NCBI RefSeq assembly: GCF_016924665.1 | Contig: NZ_JAFFJT010000005.1 | Span: 1 to 64,000 of the forward strand | DNA length: 64,000 nucleotides | Origin: Nocardioides sp. SYSU D00038 | GTDB lineage: Bacteria; Actinomycetota; Actinomycetes; Propionibacteriales; Nocardioidaceae | Direction: 5' to 3' | Part shown: positions 17,772 through 25,516 of the stretch, piece by piece | How positions within the stretch are numbered: position 1 is the first letter of the stretch | Layout of the letters: each line of letters begins with the position of its first letter | The notes under the pieces: model-generated | Seen by the model: the letters and a program-made list of their open reading frames with translations, nothing else | Database searches by the model: none | Told to the model about the DNA's origin: nothing | Position numbers and translations under genes: made by a program

Positions 17772-18146
17772 TCACAGGCGGTGTCGCAGCGGCGGCGGCC
17801 AGAGCCGCCAGCGCACCACCGCCAGCACGTCGCCCTCGCGCACCGGGCCGCGGTGGCGGGAGTCGACGCCGACGGCCGGGTCGTCGCTGAGCAGCCACCA
17901 GCCCGGGTCGCCGGCGGCCGTCGTACGACGCTCCGCGGCGCGCTTCACCGCCACCGTCCCGTCGGCCAGCCGGGCCACCACCACGTCGCCCTCCCGCGGG
18001 CCGCGGTGGTGGTCGACGAGGAGCCGGTCGCCGGGGCGCAGAGTGGGCCGCATCGAGTCGCCGTGCACGCGCGCCAGCCCCCAGCGGCGGCCCCGCGCAG
18101 GCGTGGGCCGTCCGCCAGCGGGTACCGCGTTCTTGCCGGTCGACAC
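17772..18146 (-). CDS. sodX: nickel-SOD maturation protease (signal peptidase S26-like)
   Basis: A 124-residue S26-family serine protease with the Ser motif HGDSMRPTLRPGDRLLVD and the Lys region GTVAVKRA, the catalytic dyad. It lacks the long membrane anchor of true signal peptidases and has only a moderately hydrophobic C-terminus. Such proteins are found beside sodN and remove its N-terminal propeptide so the nickel hook can form. It is head to head with sodN, with 48 bases between the start codons; in Streptomyces the two are usually in the same direction. Start GTG 18146 gives STGKNAVPAGG. Confidence 0.88.
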   Translation of the reverse strand: MSTGKNAVPAGGRPTPARGRRWGLARVHGDSMRPTLRPGDRLLVDHHRGPREGDVVVARLADGTVAVKRAAERRTTAAGDPGWWLLSDDPAVGVDSRHRGPVREGDVLAVVRWRLWPPPLRHRL

Positions 18147-18194
18147 GCGGAGTAGTGTCGCAACCGGCAGCACCCCGAAGACGAGAGGACCCGC

Positions 18195-18596
18195 ATGTTC
18201 GCGCGACTGTTCGCACCCACGCTCGACGTCTCGGCCCACTGCGACCTGCCCTGCGGCGTCTACGACCCCGCGCAGGCCCGCATCGAGGCCGAGTCCATCA
18301 AGGCCATCATCGCCAAGGTCGCCGACAACGACGACCCGGACTTCCGCACCCGCGCGGTGCTCATCAAGGAGCAGCGCTCCGAGCTGGTCAAGCACCACCT
18401 CTGGGTGCTGTGGACCGACTACTTCAAGCCCCCGCACTTCGAGAAGTACCCCCAGCTGCACTCGCTGGTCAACGAGGCCACCAAGCTCGCGGGCGCCTCC
18501 GGCACCAAGGGCACCCTGGACGCCGAGGTCGCCGACCAGCTGCTCGCCAAGATCGACGAGATCGCCGAGATCTTCTGGGAGACCAAGAAGGCCTGA
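18195..18596 (+). CDS. sodN: nickel superoxide dismutase
   Basis: A 133-residue cytoplasmic NiSOD that converts superoxide to O2 and H2O2. The first 14 residues are the propeptide and the mature enzyme starts HCDLPCGVYDP, whose His-1, Cys-2 and Cys-6 bind nickel. The four-helix bundle contains KEQRSELVKHHLWVLWTDYF. The mature length of 119 agrees with the family (117 in Streptomyces). A TAGTGT box at 18153-18158 and a GAGAGGA ribosome site precede the ATG, and a strong hairpin terminator follows. A nickel-responsive regulator (Nur) is the expected control but I see no clear Nur box. Confidence 0.97.
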   Translation: MFARLFAPTLDVSAHCDLPCGVYDPAQARIEAESIKAIIAKVADNDDPDFRTRAVLIKEQRSELVKHHLWVLWTDYFKPPHFEKYPQLHSLVNEATKLAGASGTKGTLDAEVADQLLAKIDEIAEIFWETKKA

Positions 18597-18613
18597 GGCC
18601 TTCGGAGTCACCC

Positions 18614-18647
18614 GACGCCCCCGTCCGCACCCGCGGACGGGGGCGTC
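18614..18647 (+). terminator. intrinsic terminator after sodN
   Basis: A perfect 15-bp stem, GACGCCCCCGTCCGC paired with GCGGACGGGGGCGTC, with an ACCC loop, lies 17 bases after the stop codon. It is followed by ATTGCG rather than a long T run, as is usual in actinobacteria. Confidence 0.85.
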
Positions 18648-18764
18648 ATTGCGTCTGCCGTTCGTCGGTCGACGGGCACCCCGCGAACCAAACCCCGTGA
18701 CCGTGCATCGGACCGGGCATGCAGGTCTCCGGGACGACCCGTCTCACCGGTCGAGGACGCGGCG

Positions 18765-19652
18765 ATGCTCCGGCGAGGTAGGCGCCCCGAACCGCCCGCG
18801 GCGCCGACCTTCCTGCTGGGGGCCGGTGCCCAGAAGGCGGGGACGACCTGGCTCTACCACTACCTGAAGGGGTCGCCGCAGTTCGCCGCCGGCTACCGCA
18901 AGGAGTACCACGTCTTCGACACCCTCGACCTGCCCCAGCAGACCTACATGCGGGGGCGCATCCTCGACCTGGCCGCCGATGCCGTCGACTCGGCTCGCCG
19001 GGGCGAGCCGGCCGATGCCGACGTGCTGCACCGCATGACGATGTACGCCGACCCCTCGCACTACTTCGACTTCTTCGCCACCCTCCTGGCGCGTCGCCCC
19101 GAGACGACCCTGACCGCCGACATGACCCCGGAGAACGGGCTGCTCTCGGTCGAGCGCCTCACCATGATCCGGGCCGGCTTCGCGCGCCGCGGCATCCGCA
19201 CGGTCGCCGTGCTGCTGATGCGTGACCCGGTCGAGCGCGTCTGGTCCCAGGTGCGCATGCAGCACGGCCGCACCCCGCACCGGTTCGGGGAGCCGCCCGA
19301 GGCGACCCTCCTCCGCGTCTACGCCGAGGAGAGCTTCGACACCCGCACCCGGTACGACGCAATCGTCGAGCGGCTCGAGGCGTCGTTCCCTCCCGAGGAC
19401 CTCGCGTTCGCCTTCTACGAGACGCTCTTCGACCGCGCCGAGCTGCACCGGCTCTGCGCCTTCCTCGGCATCGCCTTCCACGATCCGGACCTCGACCACC
19501 GGGCGAACGAGACCACCGTGCCGCGGACCACCCTCTCCCCGGACACGATCCGCGTCGTCGCCGAGCACTACCGCGACGTCTACGAGTTCGTCGCCTCCAG
19601 GTTCGGCGTCGACCTGCGGCGGCTGTGGCCGCACAGCGCCCACGTCCTGTGA
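18765..19652 (+). CDS. sulfotransferase family protein
   Basis: A 295-residue PAPS-dependent sulfotransferase. The 5'-phosphosulfate-binding loop is GAGAQKAGTTWLYHYL at residues 19-34, and the 3'-phosphate region is VLLMRDPVERVWSQ around residue 155. The acceptor may be a lipid, sugar or antibiotic. No signal peptide is seen. It stands between the sodN terminator and the lower-GC island and is itself of ordinary high GC. A second, unrelated sulfotransferase-like gene is at 50307. Confidence 0.87.
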   Translation: MLRRGRRPEPPAAPTFLLGAGAQKAGTTWLYHYLKGSPQFAAGYRKEYHVFDTLDLPQQTYMRGRILDLAADAVDSARRGEPADADVLHRMTMYADPSHYFDFFATLLARRPETTLTADMTPENGLLSVERLTMIRAGFARRGIRTVAVLLMRDPVERVWSQVRMQHGRTPHRFGEPPEATLLRVYAEESFDTRTRYDAIVERLEASFPPEDLAFAFYETLFDRAELHRLCAFLGIAFHDPDLDHRANETTVPRTTLSPDTIRVVAEHYRDVYEFVASRFGVDLRRLWPHSAHVL

Positions 19653-19688
19653 TCGCCACCGGCTCGGATGTCGGCGAGGTTGATCGAG

Positions 19689-20081
19689 TCAGGGGACGTA
19701 GACGAAGCGATACCCCAGGTGCTCCAGCTCCGTCGCGAGACGCTGCACAAGCCGCTGCGCCTCCGCGCCGTAGCTGGGCTGCCCGTCCCGCTCCTCCCAG
19801 ACACGACCCCACGCGGTCAGGTCCTCGGCCAGGCCGCGCGACACCCCGAGATGCTCCACGAGCTCATCGGGCCCGGTGAACATGAGTCCGTTGTGCCACA
19901 ACGGCACGTCGGCCCCGTAGTCGCCCATGAACCGGATCTTCGAACCGGGCGGTGGCAGCTGCCAGGAGTCACCCGCCTCACGGTCGCCCCTCGGGGCTTC
20001 ACCCGGTTCATACGCGAACCACCCGGATCGCCCGTCCGCGGACTCGAGTCGGTCCGGCAGTCGCTCATGCACGCCGGCCAT
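19689..20081 (-). CDS. hypothetical protein
   Basis: A 131-residue acidic protein I do not recognise. It has a Trp/Gly-rich centre (IRFMGDYGADVPLWHNGLMF) and a helical C-terminal half ending LGYRFVYVP. ATG 20081 is used; the frame stays open to an ATG at 20141, which would add 20 residues rich in Cys and Ala that look non-native. It lies on the same strand as and 150 bases downstream of the ATPase-kinase gene, at the edge of the lower-GC island, so it might be its partner, but spacing suggests separate translation. Confidence 0.6.
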   Translation of the reverse strand: MAGVHERLPDRLESADGRSGWFAYEPGEAPRGDREAGDSWQLPPPGSKIRFMGDYGADVPLWHNGLMFTGPDELVEHLGVSRGLAEDLTAWGRVWEERDGQPSYGAEAQRLVQRLATELEHLGYRFVYVP

Positions 20082-20231
20082 TGTCGCGCAAGCGGCGCAC
20101 GCCCATATCGACGAGTGTCGCGGCAGTTCGCCGAGAATCACCGTCCAAGTACAGCTCGTGACCTCCGCCGACGATCGAACTACTTGTTCTCAGGCACCGG
20201 CACGCGATTCGTTCGTAGCGACTGCGGTTCC

Positions 20232-22649
20232 TCAGCGCCCGAGCAGACGAATGACTCGTGCGTGGAACGACTTGGTCGACACCCCCGGGGATACCAAGGT
20301 CAGCAGTCGGATGAACTGCGCCACCTCCCGGTCATGACGCGTCTCAACTAGTTCCAGGAGATCGGCCAGGTTGTCCTCATCGTAACGAGCGCCAGCCCCC
20401 GCTTGAGCGAGTGTGACGCCCAATTGAAAAAGGTCCACGTCCGGGGTCCAAGACACTCCATTAAAACCCGGAGGAAGATAGCCCGGAGTCGCGCTCAACG
20501 TTTTTACTGGGTCGGCTGCGCGAACTGCGATATTGAAGTCTATGAGCACCGCCCTATCCTTGGTGATCAAGATATTCTCGGGTTTGATGTCTCGATGCAC
20601 TACGCCGTAGCGGTGGCGCTCCCACTCTTCGAACTCGCCAGACGTGAGATCGTTCTTGGCTGCAAGGAGGCTGGCGCGTCGCGGGTCGGGGTGCATGTAC
20701 GCGCAAGCATCTAGCAACTGTTCCGCCATCGCTAGCAGTGCAGAGCGACTAGGCGCCGACGTCTGATTGCACATTTCAGCAAGGGTGCGGCCTTCCAGGA
20801 ACTCCATGACAAGGCATGGAGTACCCTCCGGAGTCTGCGTGGCTTCGATAAAGCGCACGATGCTGGGGTGTTCGAGTGCCTGCAAGTGTTCGACTTCGCG
20901 TTCAAGGGCACTGAGTCGCGCAGATCGGAAGGCTTTGATTGCCGTTCGCTGGCCATCAGGGTCTATCGCCATATAGACGTCCGCGAACCCGCCTGATTTG
21001 AGTTGCGCCACGATTCGGCGCTTGTCAACATAGGCATCAACCTGCAGTGAGCGTCCGTCTCCAGGCGTCGTGCCACCGCCCTCTGATAGTTGCTGGATGT
21101 AGGATTGAAGCATGCCCATGCTTAGGCGTTCACTATTCGCTCCGTCTGGCAAGAGGCCGTAACCGATTAGGTGCGAAAGCTCGTCTGAGTACGTCGATGC
21201 CAATTGCCTGAAGTTGAATACTTTGCCACAGGCGAGCATCTCAAGCATCACAAACTCGTCTTCGTACTGATCGCTGAGCGAAGCGGTCACCTGCGCCAAT
21301 ACCGCAGTATCTGAAGTCAAAATGCTTTCTGCCGCCGCTGCAGCGGTCGGTTGGTCCACGGCGACCGGTCCGGATCGCGGCGACATGTTCCGATGGACGT
21401 GACTCCCGAGCGTGCGGAGAAGAGCGGGGTGACCGCCCGTCTGGTTGACCGCGTACTCGACTGCGTCTTCGGTCCACTCGAGGCCAATCGGCTGGCCAAG
21501 TTGTTTCAGCAGGTTCTCGGGATCTGGCCCGTCGAGCGGACCAAGGTACCGCACAGAAAGGTAGCGATAGAAGGGATTGTCGACGCCGAACAGAATCGCC
21601 GCTTCGGCACATTCCGGGCTGGTACCAGAGATGAGCAATCGGAGACGGCCAGGGTGCTGCTGGTCGAACCCCCGCAGGAGACGGCCCAGCCGGACGTAAC
21701 CCCCGGTTTCGCCGATCTCCACAAGTCGCTCAATCTCATCCAACGCGATGACGAGACGACGATTGGTACTCTTCAGCACGAGGGATAGATCGTGGGCGAA
21801 AGTCTCCCAGATTGCGACCTCCCCCCGCGCCTCGCTCGCCATCGAGTAGCGGCCGAACATCTTCAAACCCTTAACATTCCGGGCAATACGTCCAGAGGCG
21901 TGGATCGCCTCACCTAGCGCCCACAGCGTGTACTCCGGCTGAGGATCGATAGACGTCGTCCACTGGAGGTCGAGGCGCGCAACTATGCACCGGCCGCTCT
22001 GGTTGACTGTGTCGATCACACGATTGGCAAGGCTGGTCTTACCCACCTTCCGAAGCCCAAAAATTCCAACTTGGGCCTCCCCGGTAATCAGTTCGTCGGT
22101 GATTGCATCAACGACGCGTCTCCGCCCGAAGAAATCTGCCCCTCGCGTTGTGGCTACAGGAAGGTCGTACAAGTCGCGGGTGTAAAGGCGATCGAGCAAG
22201 AGCCGAACAAGCGTGGGTTCACCGCTCTCTCGTCGGGGTTGCTTCAAGTCAGCCATCGAAAAATGGGCGATGGTTGTGTCCAAAGCCGACTCAGCTTCGA
22301 GTGCGTTTCGAGTTGCCGGATCATACTTGGAAACCAGGATCACGAAACTGCGGGTTAAGCGTACGCCGAGCCGGTCGATAACTCTTCTGATGTCCTCGAT
22401 GTCCCTCGCCTGAAATCGAGGGTAGTTGGTGCACCATAGAAGCACTTCTCGGTCAAGTCTGAACAGATCGGCGACTTGCCGACTTGGCTTCAGCACCAAA
22501 CCCCACTTGTCTGGGTGCTCCAAGTCCTCTTCAATCCGTTCCACGGTGAAGCCAGCGGTCTTCACAGCCTGAAGGATTGGTCCCCGCGAAGGCGCATCGG
22601 TCAACCGGAAGGACCTGATCATGTAGTCGGAAACCGGCATCTCGGTCAC
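20232..22649 (-). CDS. STAND/ORC-type ATPase fused to a Ser/Thr protein kinase
   Basis: An 805-residue multidomain signalling protein. Residues 1-155 form an alpha/beta domain I cannot assign. Residues 172-300 begin with FFGRRRVVDAITDEL, typical of ORC/STAND ATPases, then Walker A GLRKVGKTS (K204) and Walker B VIALDEIE (D304, E305). LLISGTS and GGHPALLRTL follow, and a helical winged-helix-like linker runs to about 520. A protein kinase fills 546-805: glycine loop LKSGGFADVY, TAIK lysine 572, HRDIKPEN catalytic loop (D687, N692), and DFN (704-706) instead of DFG. A ~30-residue insert precedes HRD. GC is far below the neighbours (one 60-base line counted: 57%), so recent transfer is likely. 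GTG 22649 fits a leaderless start. Function unknown; defence or stress signalling is possible. Confidence 0.88.
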   Translation of the reverse strand: MTEMPVSDYMIRSFRLTDAPSRGPILQAVKTAGFTVERIEEDLEHPDKWGLVLKPSRQVADLFRLDREVLLWCTNYPRFQARDIEDIRRVIDRLGVRLTRSFVILVSKYDPATRNALEAESALDTTIAHFSMADLKQPRRESGEPTLVRLLLDRLYTRDLYDLPVATTRGADFFGRRRVVDAITDELITGEAQVGIFGLRKVGKTSLANRVIDTVNQSGRCIVARLDLQWTTSIDPQPEYTLWALGEAIHASGRIARNVKGLKMFGRYSMASEARGEVAIWETFAHDLSLVLKSTNRRLVIALDEIERLVEIGETGGYVRLGRLLRGFDQQHPGRLRLLISGTSPECAEAAILFGVDNPFYRYLSVRYLGPLDGPDPENLLKQLGQPIGLEWTEDAVEYAVNQTGGHPALLRTLGSHVHRNMSPRSGPVAVDQPTAAAAAESILTSDTAVLAQVTASLSDQYEDEFVMLEMLACGKVFNFRQLASTYSDELSHLIGYGLLPDGANSERLSMGMLQSYIQQLSEGGGTTPGDGRSLQVDAYVDKRRIVAQLKSGGFADVYMAIDPDGQRTAIKAFRSARLSALEREVEHLQALEHPSIVRFIEATQTPEGTPCLVMEFLEGRTLAEMCNQTSAPSRSALLAMAEQLLDACAYMHPDPRRASLLAAKNDLTSGEFEEWERHRYGVVHRDIKPENILITKDRAVLIDFNIAVRAADPVKTLSATPGYLPPGFNGVSWTPDVDLFQLGVTLAQAGAGARYDEDNLADLLELVETRHDREVAQFIRLLTLVSPGVSTKSFHARVIRLLGR

Positions 22650-22654
22650 TTTCT

Positions 22655-22660
22655 AGGTTA
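22655..22660 (-). promoter_or_regulatory. -10 box TAACCT before the ATPase-kinase gene
   Basis: On the minus strand TAACCT ends five bases before the GTG at 22649, with no ribosome site between. This suggests a leaderless transcript and supports that start over ATG 22640. Confidence 0.35.
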
Positions 22661-22971
22661 AGGGCGGGCCGAGAGAGATTCTCCCCCACGGGACGCTCTC
22701 AGGATGCTTAGACGTTGAGGTTCGTGCAACAACGGCGGCGAACCGTGGTTGACAAGCCCCCAAGGCCGTTCGGGGTGGCCTGGGACGTTGACCGTGTCCA
22801 CCCGCACGGCGGGCACGACGTAGCAACGCGCCACTTCGTCGCTACTGAACTAGGCAATGAGTGAAGGACATTGTCCTTACTCAGCCTGCGATGGTTGAGA
22901 GGGTCCCCCTAAAGATCGCGATCAGCACCCAGACCGGTGCGCTCTGACGAACATTGGGGCACACTCAGGTC
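22661..22971. other. 311-base non-coding stretch at the island edge
   Basis: No credible gene. It holds a TTGACA at 22749-22754 without a convincing -10, a hairpin remnant of the R1 repeat at 22858-22903, and moderately reduced GC. No tRNA, direct-repeat attachment site or integrase is visible. Confidence 0.6.
22858..22903. repeat. degenerate hairpin related to R1 repeats
   Basis: TGAGTGAAGGACA pairs with TGTCCTTACTCA (one bulge) and is followed by GATGGTTGAG. The same words, GAGTGAAGGAC-TTC-GTCCTTCCTC and CTCAACCA, make up the right ends of copies near 45761 and 46490, so this is probably a decayed solitary copy. Confidence 0.55.
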
Positions 22972-23277
22972 ATGGGTGCCATGCGAGCCACGCGCGCGAC
23001 GACAGCCAGCCGACGCTGGATCATCTTCGGCGGCGTCTCGGCGCTCGCCCTGGCCGCCTGCTACGTCGCGGTGCTGGGGGCGGCCGGTCGGACCAGTGCC
23101 GGGCTGGCGGTGCTCGGCGGCCTGATCGTGGTCGGCATCGCGGCGGCGTTCATGGACGCGCTGACCTCGTCCTACCCGGAGCCTCGCGCGGGCAGCCAGG
23201 TGCCCCGGGGAGCCAACGGTCTGGGAGGGTTCGGCGACGGCTCCGGCGGAGGCGACGGCGGGGCCGACGGCTGCTGA
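22972..23277 (+). CDS. small two-helix membrane protein
   Basis: A 101-residue protein with two hydrophobic helices (about residues 17-40 and 44-66) after a basic N-terminus (RATRATTASRRW), then a soluble tail ending in a Gly/Asp-rich run, GDGSGGGDGGADGC. ATG 22972 is used; ATG 22981 is an alternative. The orientation by the positive-inside rule puts both ends in the cytoplasm. I do not recognise a family. It precedes the rsbW-sigF operon but has its own start and a 114-base gap. Confidence 0.65.
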   Translation: MGAMRATRATTASRRWIIFGGVSALALAACYVAVLGAAGRTSAGLAVLGGLIVVGIAAAFMDALTSSYPEPRAGSQVPRGANGLGGFGDGSGGGDGGADGC

Positions 23278-23300
23278 CGCGCGGGGCCGCAGCGGGCGGG

Positions 23301-23327
23301 GTTTGCCCGGCCCGAGGGTCCGGGTAG
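23301..23327 (+). promoter_or_regulatory. SigF/SigB-type promoter of rsbW-sigF
   Basis: GGTTT-like GTTT (23301-23304, preceded by GG) and GGGTAG (23322-23327) with a 17-base spacer match the alternative sigma consensus GGTTT-N15-17-GGGTA of mycobacterial SigF. It lies about 60 bases before the rsbW start, so the operon probably drives itself. Confidence 0.6.
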
Positions 23328-23391
23328 GTGGTCGGGCGCCGGCGCCGTCCGGCTACTGTCGCACCACAGTCCCCGGACGAAGGAACACCGC

Positions 23392-23826
23392 ATGACGACC
23401 GGCCCTGGAGGCAGCTCCGACGCCCTGAACGCCGACGACGTCGAGCTCCGGCTCCCGGCCGACAGCGTCTACGTCGCGGTCCTGCGCACCACGGCGGTCG
23501 GGCTCGCGGCCCGCGTCGACTTCACCCTCGACGACATCGAGGACCTGCGGATGGCCGTGGGCGAGGCGTGCGCGCTGGTGCTGCCCGCCGCGGCGCCCGG
23601 CGGCGACCTGGTGGCCCGGTTCGGGCTGTTCCCGGGCCGGTTGCGGGTCGAGGTCTCGGTGCCCGCGGGCGCCCCGGTGCGCCCCGACCAGGACAGCTTC
23701 GCGTGGCAGGTCCTCACCACCCTCGCCGACGACGTCACGTCGTACGCCGCGGACGACGACCGGTTCACGATCGCCCTGACCATGGTCTCGACACTGGTCG
23801 CGACGGATCCGGACGTCGGGGCCTGA
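23392..23826 (+). CDS. RsbW/UsfX-type anti-sigma factor (HATPase)
   Basis: A 144-residue GHKL-type ATPase-fold anti-sigma factor. It has LPADSVYVAVLRTTAVGLAA near the N-terminus and the N-box-like DDIEDLRMAVGEACALVLP at about residues 45-63. The G-boxes are weak, as in actinobacterial SigF anti-sigma factors. It should bind and hold the sigma factor encoded one base downstream, releasing it on binding of an anti-anti-sigma protein that is not in this window. A SigF-type promoter lies upstream. Confidence 0.88.
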   Translation: MTTGPGGSSDALNADDVELRLPADSVYVAVLRTTAVGLAARVDFTLDDIEDLRMAVGEACALVLPAAAPGGDLVARFGLFPGRLRVEVSVPAGAPVRPDQDSFAWQVLTTLADDVTSYAADDDRFTIALTMVSTLVATDPDVGA

Positions 23827-23827
23827 C

Positions 23828-24631
23828 GTGACCAGCAACTCTCGGGGGGACGAGGACGAGCCGGTCCTCACCGGTCTCGAGCTGACCCGGCGCCGCAGCG
23901 CGGAGCTGTTCGTCGAGCTCCACACCGGCGACGCCGCGGTGCGCGACACCGCGCGCGACGCGCTGGTGCACCTGCACCTGCCGCTGGTGGAGCACTGCGC
24001 GCGCAGGTTCCGCAACCGCGGCGAGCCGTTCGAGGACCTGGTGCAGGTCGGCACGATCGGGCTGATCAAGTCCATCGACCGCTTCGACTCCGACCGCGGT
24101 GTGGAGTTCTCCACCTACGCCACCCCGACCATCCTCGGCGAGATCAAGCGCTACTTCCGCGACAAGGGCTGGGCGATCCGGGTGCCGCGGCGGCTCCAGG
24201 AGCTGCGGATGCAGATCAGCAGCGCCACCGGTGAGCTGACCCAGAGCCTCGGCCGCTCCCCCACCCCGCGCGAGCTGGCCGAGCGGATCGGGTGCACCGT
24301 CGAGGAGGTGCTCGAGGGCATCGAGTCGAGCAACGCCTACTCCACGCTCTCGCTCGACGCGTCCGACGACGGCGACGACGGCGCCGCCAGCATGCTCGAC
24401 GCGATCGGCATCGACGACGAGAACCTCGAGCACGTCGAGATCCGCGAGTCGATCAAGCCGCTGCTCGACCGGCTCGCGCCCCGGGAGAAGAAGATCCTGC
24501 TGCTGCGGTTCTTCAAGAACATGACCCAGTCGCAGATCGCCGAGGAGATCGGCGTCTCGCAGATGCACGTCTCGCGGCTGCTCAACCGCACCCTCGAGGA
24601 GCTGCGGACCTCGCTGCAGGCCGAGGCCTGA
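23828..24631 (+). CDS. SigB/SigF/SigG-family sigma factor
   Basis: A 267-residue group 3 sigma factor. Region 2 holds RFRNRGEPFEDLVQVGTIGLIKSIDRFD and FSTYATPTILGEIKRYFRDKGWAIRVPRRLQEL. Region 3 and region 4 follow, the latter with REKKILLLRFFKNMTQSQIAEEIGVSQMHVSRL as the -35-reading helix-turn-helix. It directs RNA polymerase to general stress promoters. GTG 23828 lies one base after the anti-sigma stop, so synthesis of the two is coupled. Confidence 0.93.
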   Translation: MTSNSRGDEDEPVLTGLELTRRRSAELFVELHTGDAAVRDTARDALVHLHLPLVEHCARRFRNRGEPFEDLVQVGTIGLIKSIDRFDSDRGVEFSTYATPTILGEIKRYFRDKGWAIRVPRRLQELRMQISSATGELTQSLGRSPTPRELAERIGCTVEEVLEGIESSNAYSTLSLDASDDGDDGAASMLDAIGIDDENLEHVEIRESIKPLLDRLAPREKKILLLRFFKNMTQSQIAEEIGVSQMHVSRLLNRTLEELRTSLQAEA

Positions 24632-24635
24632 GGGG

Positions 24636-24655
24636 GCCGGCCGTCACCGGCCGGC
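24636..24655. terminator. bidirectional hairpin between convergent genes
   Basis: A perfect 8-bp stem, GCCGGCCG-TCAC-CGGCCGGC, lies between the sigma factor stop and the stop of the convergent membrane protein gene. Confidence 0.65.
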
Positions 24656-24657
24656 GT

Positions 24658-25059
24658 TCACTCCTCGGCCAGGGCGGCGGTGCTGGCCGGGGCGAGCAGC
24701 AGCCCCAGCACCACCACGCCCGCGACGGCCAGCGCCGCCGCGACCGCGGTGGTGTCGCCGCCGCGGAAGCTCCAGGCCAGCAGCAGGCTGATCAGCTGGG
24801 CGACCACGACCGGGCTGCGCGCCCAGGAGTGGCACCGGTACAGACCAGTAGCGGCGACCAGCAGGCCACCGCCCACGGCGAGGAAGAACAGCGCCGTCGT
24901 GACCCCCACGCCCACCCGGTCGGCGTCGACGTGCGCGATCTCGAGGACGGAATATCCGCACAGCACGGCGCCTTGGAGTCCGGCGAGGACGGCCGCGACC
25001 CGCAGGGTCAGGGGTGCGGTCCGGCCGGCGGCGGGCCCGGACGGGTTCGAGGTGCTCAC
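24658..25059 (-). CDS. four-helix membrane protein
   Basis: A 133-residue integral membrane protein with four hydrophobic segments at about residues 18-38, 52-70, 82-98 and 104-124, separated by short loops. It starts at GTG 25059 (STSNPSGPAAG). The build is like many small actinobacterial proteins of unknown function, and no motif tells its role. It is convergent with the sigma factor and divergent from whiB1. Confidence 0.75.
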   Translation of the reverse strand: MSTSNPSGPAAGRTAPLTLRVAAVLAGLQGAVLCGYSVLEIAHVDADRVGVGVTTALFFLAVGGGLLVAATGLYRCHSWARSPVVVAQLISLLLAWSFRGGDTTAVAAALAVAGVVVLGLLLAPASTAALAEE

Positions 25060-25150
25060 GGACGACCACCCAATCGTCGGACCTGTGATGAATCAAACCG
25101 TCGTGGGGGGTTGATTGCGCCCCCTCGGGCTGAAACTCTGGTGGTGCGCG

Positions 25151-25166
25151 TGTGAAAGCGTTCACT
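25151..25166. promoter_or_regulatory. CRP-like binding site upstream of whiB1
   Basis: TGTGA-AAGCGT-TCACT matches the CRP consensus TGTGA-N6-TCACA at nine of ten arm positions. It lies about 85 bases before the whiB1 start. In M. tuberculosis whiB1 is a known target of the CRP protein Rv3676, which strengthens the call. Confidence 0.65.
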
Positions 25167-25248
25167 TGTTGGTGCCCGCACGCCGCGCCGCAGGCCTGAG
25201 CAGACTCCTGCCTGCACGAACGTTGAAGGAAAGAGGGATTCCCCAGCC

Positions 25249-25500
25249 ATGGATTGGCGCCACCGTTCCGCGTGCCTCGACGAGGACCCGGAGCTGTTCT
25301 TCCCGATCGGCAACACCGGTCCGGCCATCCTCCAGATCGAGGAGGCCAAGCAGGTGTGCCGACGCTGCGACGTGCGCGAGCAGTGCCTCGCGTGGGCGCT
25401 GGAGGCGGGACAGGACCACGGCGTGTGGGGAGGCCTGAGCGAGGACGAGCGACGCGCACTCAAGCGGCGCAACGCCCGTGCCCGGGTCCGCACCGCCTGA
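25249..25500 (+). CDS. whiB1: WhiB-family iron-sulfur transcription regulator, WhiB1 type
   Basis: An 83-residue protein whose four cysteines, C9, C37, C40 and C46, hold a [4Fe-4S] cluster that reacts with nitric oxide. It then has the GVWGG turn and the basic DNA-binding tail RRALKRRNARAR. The sequence MDWRHRSACLDEDPELFF is that of WhiB1 (WblE in Streptomyces), which binds SigA and is essential in mycobacteria. It is convergent with pdtaS, as Rv3219 is with Rv3220c. A purine-rich GGAAAGAGGGA ribosome site precedes the ATG and a CRP-like site lies upstream. Confidence 0.95.
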   Translation: MDWRHRSACLDEDPELFFPIGNTGPAILQIEEAKQVCRRCDVREQCLAWALEAGQDHGVWGGLSEDERRALKRRNARARVRTA

Positions 25501-25516
25501 CCCCCCTGCTCGCCCC

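Noticed and set aside
20090-22971. Prophage or integrative element
   Set aside because: No integrase, att repeats, tRNA, or phage structural gene; only one clear gene and its lower GC.
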